NCBI GenBank assembly: GCA_019415505.1
Contig: DXZC01000091.1
Span: forward strand, 1 to 8,948
DNA length: 8,948 nucleotides
Direction: 5' to 3'
From: Peptococcaceae bacterium
GTDB lineage: Bacteria; Bacillota; Dehalobacteriia; UBA7702
Shown: piece by piece, positions 5,669-8,948 of the stretch
Layout of the letters: every line of letters begins with the position of its first letter
How positions within the stretch are numbered: position 1 is the stretch's first letter
The notes under the pieces: model-generated
What the model was told of the DNA's origin: nothing
The model's database searches: none
Seen by the model: the letters and a program-made list of their open reading frames with translations, nothing else
Made by a program: the position numbers and the translations under genes

Positions 5669-7535
5669 GGGCCAAGACCTCCAAAGCAGTGGTTGCCAAA
5701 TCTTGAGCAGTAAGTCCGTATTCTGCCATAATTATCTCACGCTTACCATGCTTAATGGGTATATCAGGATAACCTAAAATAGTTACGTCTGCTTTTATAC
5801 CAGCCTGATTAAACAATTCCAAAATCTCTGAGCCAAAGCCACCCTCTTTAACATGGTCCTCTATTGTAATTATTTTTTGATATTTTTTACCTAAATAACA
5901 AAGATTCTCTTTATCCAATGGCTTGATAAAACGGGGATTAAAAATTGCCGCCGACACGCCTTGTTCCGCCAGTATATCTCTAGCCTGGAAGGCCTCCTGC
6001 AACATAATGCCCAGGGGAATAAAAAGAATGTCTTTACCAGCAGCCACCAACTCGCCACGGCCTACTTCCAGGGACATCTTATCCCTATTTTCGTCCCAAG
6101 CCAGCACGGAACCACGGGGGTAACGCAAAACACAGGGGCTGTTAAGCTCTTTAGCCAAGCGCAACATCTCCTTTACTTCCCAATCTGTAGAGGGGGCCAT
6201 TATGGTTAAATTAGGCAATGCCCGCAAGAAAGAAATATCGTAAATGCCTTGATGTGTTTCGCCATCCTCACCCACTATGCCGCTGCGGTCCACCCCGAAA
6301 ATAACAGGCAAATTTTGCAGACAAACGTCATGAAAAACTTGGTCAAAACCTCTTTGCAGGAAGGATGAATAGATAGCCACCACCGGCACCATACCTTCCT
6401 TAGCCAAGCCGGCGCTAAAAGTAACAGCATGCTGCTCCGCTATTCCCACATCAAAAAAGCGGTTAGGAAATATGGCTGCAAATTCATTTAAGCCGGTACC
6501 ATCGGGCATAGCCGCTGTTACAGCGCAGATACGCTGGTCGGAGCTGGCCATATCCAACAAATGGGCGCCAAAGCTTTTACTAAAGCTCGGCAAACCTGGC
6601 CGCTGATTTTTAATTTTACCGCTGGCAGCGTCAAAGGGGGCAACGCCGTGAAACATGGCGGGAGCGGTTTCCGAGGGTATATACCCCTTGCCCTTTTTGG
6701 TATGGACATGGATAAACACTGGTCCATTGAGGCCCCTGGCGCTTTTCAGGTACTGCCTTAAAGTAGGGATATCGTGTCCGTCGATAGGGCCAAGATAGGT
6801 AAAGCCCAGTTCCTCAAATATTATACCATCGACAATAAGATACTTAAAACTATCCTTCAGGCGACGCAAACCTCGAAACAGCCTAGTACCGGGCTTAGAA
6901 CGGGTAAGCATCTTTTCTAAATCACGCTTACTTTTTTCGTAATTAGGAGCTGTGCGCACCCTACTGAGATAATTAGCTATGCCCCCCACATTGGGGGCAA
7001 TGGACATGGCGTTATCATTTAAAACCACGATTAAATCTTTTTTACTGCTGCCCACATTGTTCATGGCCTCATAGGCCATGCCGCCAGTGAGAGCCCCGTC
7101 GCCGATTACGGAAACAATTTCAAAATTCTCGCCCTTGAGATCCCTGGCCACGGCCATGCCTAAGCCGGCGGAAATTGAAGTGCTGCTGTGTCCGGTATCA
7201 AAAAAATCATAGGGGCTTTCACTGCTTTTCGGAAAGCCGCTCAACCCCTGCCATTGACGTAACGTGGCAAAGGAATCACGCCTGCCGCTTAATATCTTAT
7301 ATGCGTAGCTTTGATGACCTACGTCGAAAATTACTTTATCGCGGGGGAAATCAAACTCCGCGCAAAGGGCCAAAATAAGTTCAACTACCCCTAAACTAGG
7401 GGCTAAATGTCCGCCGGTATCCGCAACATTACTCACCATAAAGCTGCGTATTTCCGCTGCCAAAGCAACTAATTCTTCATTGCTAAGTTTTTGTACGTCG
7501 GCAGGACAATCTATTTTTGCCAGGAGCTCATACAT
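5652..7535 (-). CDS. dxs: 1-deoxy-D-xylulose-5-phosphate synthase
   Basis: Dxs condenses pyruvate with glyceraldehyde 3-phosphate to give 1-deoxy-D-xylulose 5-phosphate and CO2. It uses thiamine diphosphate and Mg2+ and is the entry step of the MEP isoprenoid route. The product has 627 residues, full length. The N-terminal ThDP-binding part shows H43 (GGHLAPSLG), GHQSYAYK (73-80), and GDGALTGGMAYEAMNN (145-160) with the metal-binding LNDN at 172-175. The Pyr-like domain carries the catalytic E367 (IAEQHA), then DRSGIVGEDGETHQG with H428. A transketolase C-terminal domain closes the protein. The ATG at 7535 follows AAGGCGG (7549-7543), and the gap from the oapA stop is 21 nt. It overlaps tlyA by 17 nt. 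A second isoprenoid gene, ispA, lies on the far side of the OLE RNA, so a pathway cluster flanks the RNA. Confidence 0.98.
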   Translation of the reverse strand: MYELLAKIDCPADVQKLSNEELVALAAEIRSFMVSNVADTGGHLAPSLGVVELILALCAEFDFPRDKVIFDVGHQSYAYKILSGRRDSFATLRQWQGLSGFPKSSESPYDFFDTGHSSTSISAGLGMAVARDLKGENFEIVSVIGDGALTGGMAYEAMNNVGSSKKDLIVVLNDNAMSIAPNVGGIANYLSRVRTAPNYEKSKRDLEKMLTRSKPGTRLFRGLRRLKDSFKYLIVDGIIFEELGFTYLGPIDGHDIPTLRQYLKSARGLNGPVFIHVHTKKGKGYIPSETAPAMFHGVAPFDAASGKIKNQRPGLPSFSKSFGAHLLDMASSDQRICAVTAAMPDGTGLNEFAAIFPNRFFDVGIAEQHAVTFSAGLAKEGMVPVVAIYSSFLQRGFDQVFHDVCLQNLPVIFGVDRSGIVGEDGETHQGIYDISFLRALPNLTIMAPSTDWEVKEMLRLAKELNSPCVLRYPRGSVLAWDENRDKMSLEVGRGELVAAGKDILFIPLGIMLQEAFQARDILAEQGVSAAIFNPRFIKPLDKENLCYLGKKYQKIITIEDHVKEGGFGSEILELFNQAGIKADVTILGYPDIPIKHGKREIIMAEYGLTAQDLATTALEVLAHEKEA

Positions 7536-7556
7536 TAGTTATCCGCCTTTTCTTTC

Positions 7557-8129
7557 CTAATTTTTATGGGCAAATAGTCGGGGCCAATTATGGTAATCCA
7601 AAATAATGCCCACTATTTCCATAATTTTATTAGCCTCGCGTATAGCGATGGTTTTCATTATAGCCTTACCGCCAACAGTAAGGGCGCTGACCAAACCGGC
7701 CACAATGGCGGAAATGACAATAATATTATAATCCCCCAGGGCTATAAACAATAAGGCAATGGTGGAGCCGACAGCCCCGGAGACAATGCCGCAAATATCG
7801 CCAACTACGTCACAGCAAATATTAGCCACCACATCGGCCTTCTTTAATAAAGACAAGGTTTTTTTAGCACCGGGAGCCTTTCTGGCGGCCCTGGCGTTAA
7901 AAGGGGCGGCGTCCGCTACTGCCACTGCCACGCCAATACCATCAAAAATAACGCCGATTACAACTATGATTAAGAGGACAATAAAAGCTACAGCTATATG
8001 CTGTACTTGTTCAACAGTGGCGTTTGTGAGGGTACTTATGGCTACTGCCAAAAAAAAGGTACCTAAAAACACGAGTGAAACATGTTTTATTGCACCTTTA
8101 CCCTTTCCTTCATTTTTATTTTTACCCAA
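7557..8129 (-). CDS. oapA: OLE-associated membrane protein OapA
   Basis: From the proposed TTG start the product has 190 residues, matching the size I recall for OapA. It is a multi-pass membrane protein with hydrophobic spans at about 17-35, 45-72, 112-131 and 135-153. A strongly basic loop (about 80-97) follows APFNARAARK, and a DxxxD motif lies at 107-111 (D107, D111) in CCDVVGDICG. In Bacillus halodurans OapA binds OLE RNA and brings it to the membrane; the complex affects ethanol, cold and Mg2+ tolerance. The region around DxxxD faintly resembles the CNNM/CorB (DUF21) membrane domain, and the family is sometimes named that way. The frame stays open upstream to a GTG at 8234, but those 35 codons overlap the RNA and lack membrane-protein character. 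Identity rests on position (directly after the RNA, before dxs), topology and the DxxxD motif. Confidence 0.9.
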   Translation of the reverse strand: MGKNKNEGKGKGAIKHVSLVFLGTFFLAVAISTLTNATVEQVQHIAVAFIVLLIIVVIGVIFDGIGVAVAVADAAPFNARAARKAPGAKKTLSLLKKADVVANICCDVVGDICGIVSGAVGSTIALLFIALGDYNIIVISAIVAGLVSALTVGGKAIMKTIAIREANKIMEIVGIILDYHNWPRLFAHKN

Positions 8130-8135
8130 AATATA

Positions 8136-8143
8136 CACCTTTT
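8136..8143 (-). promoter_or_regulatory. Ribosome binding site that decides the oapA start
   Basis: AAAAGGTG on the minus strand (8143-8136) ends six bases before the TTG at 8129, an ideal distance. The upstream alternative, GTG at 8234, lies within the GGTGAC arm of the RNA's 3' helix and has no purine-rich site in front. A GTG at 8138 is in frame but sits inside this ribosome site. TTG at 8129 is therefore the best start. Confidence 0.75.
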
Positions 8144-8154
8144 TTAAAAACAGT

Positions 8155-8235
8155 AAAAAACAGGTGACAATTCTTCGGGTAAACGCTGCGGCTTTGGTCC
8201 GGAAGGATTTCCCACTCGCAAACCTGATCGTCACC
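8155..8235 (-). promoter_or_regulatory. 3' terminal OLE domain followed by T-runs: possible partial terminator
   Basis: On the minus strand GGTGAC (8235-8230) and GTCACC (8168-8163) can close a domain of about 60 nt. TG and six T (8160-8155) follow, and a second T5 run lies at 8150-8146. This resembles a terminator in outline, but the closing stem is only 6 bp. It could release a discrete OLE RNA while letting some transcripts continue into oapA, or it could mark a processing site. Confidence 0.4.
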
Positions 8236-8737
8236 GACCCGGCGGTTTCCCTTTACATACGAGCTTCCCGCAGGAATACCGGATTACCACTTAGTCCGCA
8301 CTTTAATCCCCGAAAAACCTTAACTAGTAAACGGCCTAGGAGTTTTCCTCAACAATGCCTTTTTGTCCTAGACTCTTTTGCAGTACCGGTTTCATAACTT
8401 ACGGTTCAGCTTGGTCGGACCTTGCCGCAAGCGTTTTTGATACTCCACCTTAACCACTCAAGTCAAGCTACGCTGCACCCAGTTCACCCGAATGCAGGTT
8501 CTTCCCAAGCCATAGTTCCCTTTCCGACCAAAGAAAGTTCCCCACAGTTTTGGGTCTCCACGGAAACAGGGTAGGATCATCATGCCATTGATGGTTCCCC
8601 TATAACCTTAACCTCCAGCATCAGCCCCAAACTGGGCGTAAGAAGCAAACACCAGAGACTTCATCGATATGCCCGTCTACGGATTTTTAGGCCCGTCTTG
8701 GGAATCGCATGAACTGACTAGGATACTACGTCACTTA
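8155..8737 (-). ncRNA. ole: OLE RNA (Ornate Large Extremophilic RNA)
   Basis: About 580 nt lie between ispA and oapA. They have no plausible coding frame but much self-complementarity. Length, neighbours (ispA upstream, oapA-dxs-tlyA downstream) and orientation all match the OLE family. Visible pairings include TTGGTCGGA (8531-8523) with TCCGACCAA (8419-8411), enclosing about 100 nt. CTATG pairs with CGTAG (with a wobble) outside CTGCA (8497-8493) and TGCAG (8477-8473). CTTGCGG pairs with CCGTAAG through one G-U, CTAGGA with TCCTAG, and GGTGAC (8235-8230) with GTCACC (8168-8163) near the 3' end. OLE RNA forms a membrane-associated complex with OapA and other proteins; loss in B. halodurans impairs growth in ethanol, in the cold and under altered Mg2+. 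The 5' end is inferred from the promoter. The 3' end is approximate, placed at the T-run after the last helix. Confidence 0.92.
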
Positions 8738-8743
8738 TCTGTT

Positions 8744-8772
8744 ATATTAACACAGAACGCATAAATATTCAA
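8744..8772 (-). promoter_or_regulatory. Sigma-A promoter of the OLE RNA
   Basis: On the minus strand TTGAAT (8772-8767) and TAATAT (8749-8744) are separated by exactly 17 bases. Each hexamer has four or more consensus positions. The predicted start near 8737 coincides with the expected 5' end of OLE RNA, 69 nt beyond the ispA stop. No terminator is visible between ispA and this promoter, so readthrough from the isoprenoid genes may add to transcription. Confidence 0.7.
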
Positions 8773-8805
8773 GAAATGTGTGTAAATTTTATGTGAATGT
8801 GCGTC

Positions 8806-8948
8806 TTACTTGGTACGTCCGGTCAGGCTGCGCGCCAGTTCGACGAGGAACGCATGACCGTCCAGCGGTTTTACCGCGTCCACCGCTTCCTCGGTCAGCT
8901 TTGCCGCAAGCTCTCGGCATTCCTCCAGACCGAGCAGAGACGGAAACG
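8806..8948 (-). CDS. ispA: Polyprenyl synthetase IspA (farnesyl diphosphate synthase type), C-terminal 46 residues
   Basis: A minus-strand frame enters at base 8948 and stops at TAA (8808-8806). The tail begins FPSLLGLEECRELAAKL, matching the conserved T-[FY]-P-S-L-L-G-L-E block that follows the second aspartate-rich region in class I trans-prenyl synthases. It is followed by the expected helices (TEEAVDAVKPL, HAFLVELARSL). The enzyme elongates DMAPP with IPP to geranyl and farnesyl diphosphate. The catalytic DDxxD motifs lie outside the window. Position upstream of OLE RNA and dxs is the classical arrangement. By my count the GC is about 62%, clearly higher than in the following genes. Confidence 0.9.
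   Translation of the reverse strand, partial: FPSLLGLEECRELAAKLTEEAVDAVKPLDGHAFLVELARSLTGRTK

Noticed and set aside
5463..5777. Plus-strand open frame of 104 codons across the dxs-tlyA overlap
   Set aside because: It is a shadow frame opposite two well-supported conserved genes, with no recognisable domain.
7759..8397. Plus-strand open frame of 212 codons
   Set aside because: It is antisense to oapA and the 3' half of OLE RNA. It is rich in Ala/Thr/Ser/Ile as expected from the complement of a membrane-protein gene, has no good ribosome site, and contradicts the conserved operon orientation.
8461..8580. Short minus-strand frame beginning MILPCFRGDPKLWG inside the RNA (about 40 codons)
   Set aside because: It is an isolated frame within a region full of RNA pairings, with no ribosome site at proper spacing and no recognisable similarity.
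8155..8737. Group II intron or transposase pseudogene as an alternative for the non-coding stretch
   Set aside because: No frame gives reverse transcriptase or transposase motifs. There is no typical group II domain V hairpin or GUGYG start, and the neighbourhood and partner gene match OLE RNA much better.

Overview
The window comes from a Bacillota (Firmicutes) chromosome, most likely an anaerobic Clostridia- or Negativicutes-type lineage. This rests on the conserved gene order ispA - OLE RNA - oapA - dxs - tlyA - nadK - argR - recN, on strong GGAGG-type ribosome sites and on sigma-A-like promoters. I cannot name a genus. Apart from one inserted gene, everything is on the minus strand, so transcription runs from high to low coordinates.

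Layout in the direction of transcription. The window opens inside the 3' end of ispA (8948-8806). A sigma-A-like promoter with a 17-bp spacer follows (8772-8744), then about 580 nt with no sensible reading frame but dense complementary pairing (about 8737-8155). I read this as OLE RNA (Ornate Large Extremophilic RNA), one of the largest and most structured bacterial non-coding RNAs. Directly behind it lies oapA (8129-7557, probable TTG start), the membrane protein that binds OLE RNA. Then come dxs (7535-5652) and tlyA (5668-4874, 17-nt overlap), closed by a hairpin-plus-T-run terminator near 4737-4702.

The stretch 4873-3301 breaks the usual tlyA-nadK linkage. It carries one AT-rich plus-strand gene for a small alpha/beta hydrolase (3833-4462) with its own putative promoter and a strong terminator, flanked by spacers that hold hairpins and possible coding debris. 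Transcription towards low coordinates resumes at a putative promoter just ahead of nadK (3300-2440). It continues through a tRNA-modification methyltransferase of the MnmM/YtqB type (2440-1865), argR (1860-1402) and recN (1386 to beyond base 1). These are tightly packed: a 1-nt overlap, a 4-nt gap and a 15-nt gap.

Functionally, ispA and dxs serve isoprenoid synthesis (prenyl chain elongation and the first MEP-pathway step). TlyA and MnmM modify rRNA and tRNA, NadK makes NADP, ArgR senses arginine and RecN acts in double-strand break repair. The outstanding item is the OLE RNA-OapA pair. In Bacillus halodurans this pair forms a membrane-associated ribonucleoprotein linked to stress tolerance and Mg2+ homeostasis, and its biochemical function is still not settled. 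A naive gene call would extend oapA upstream into the RNA and would miss the RNA altogether.
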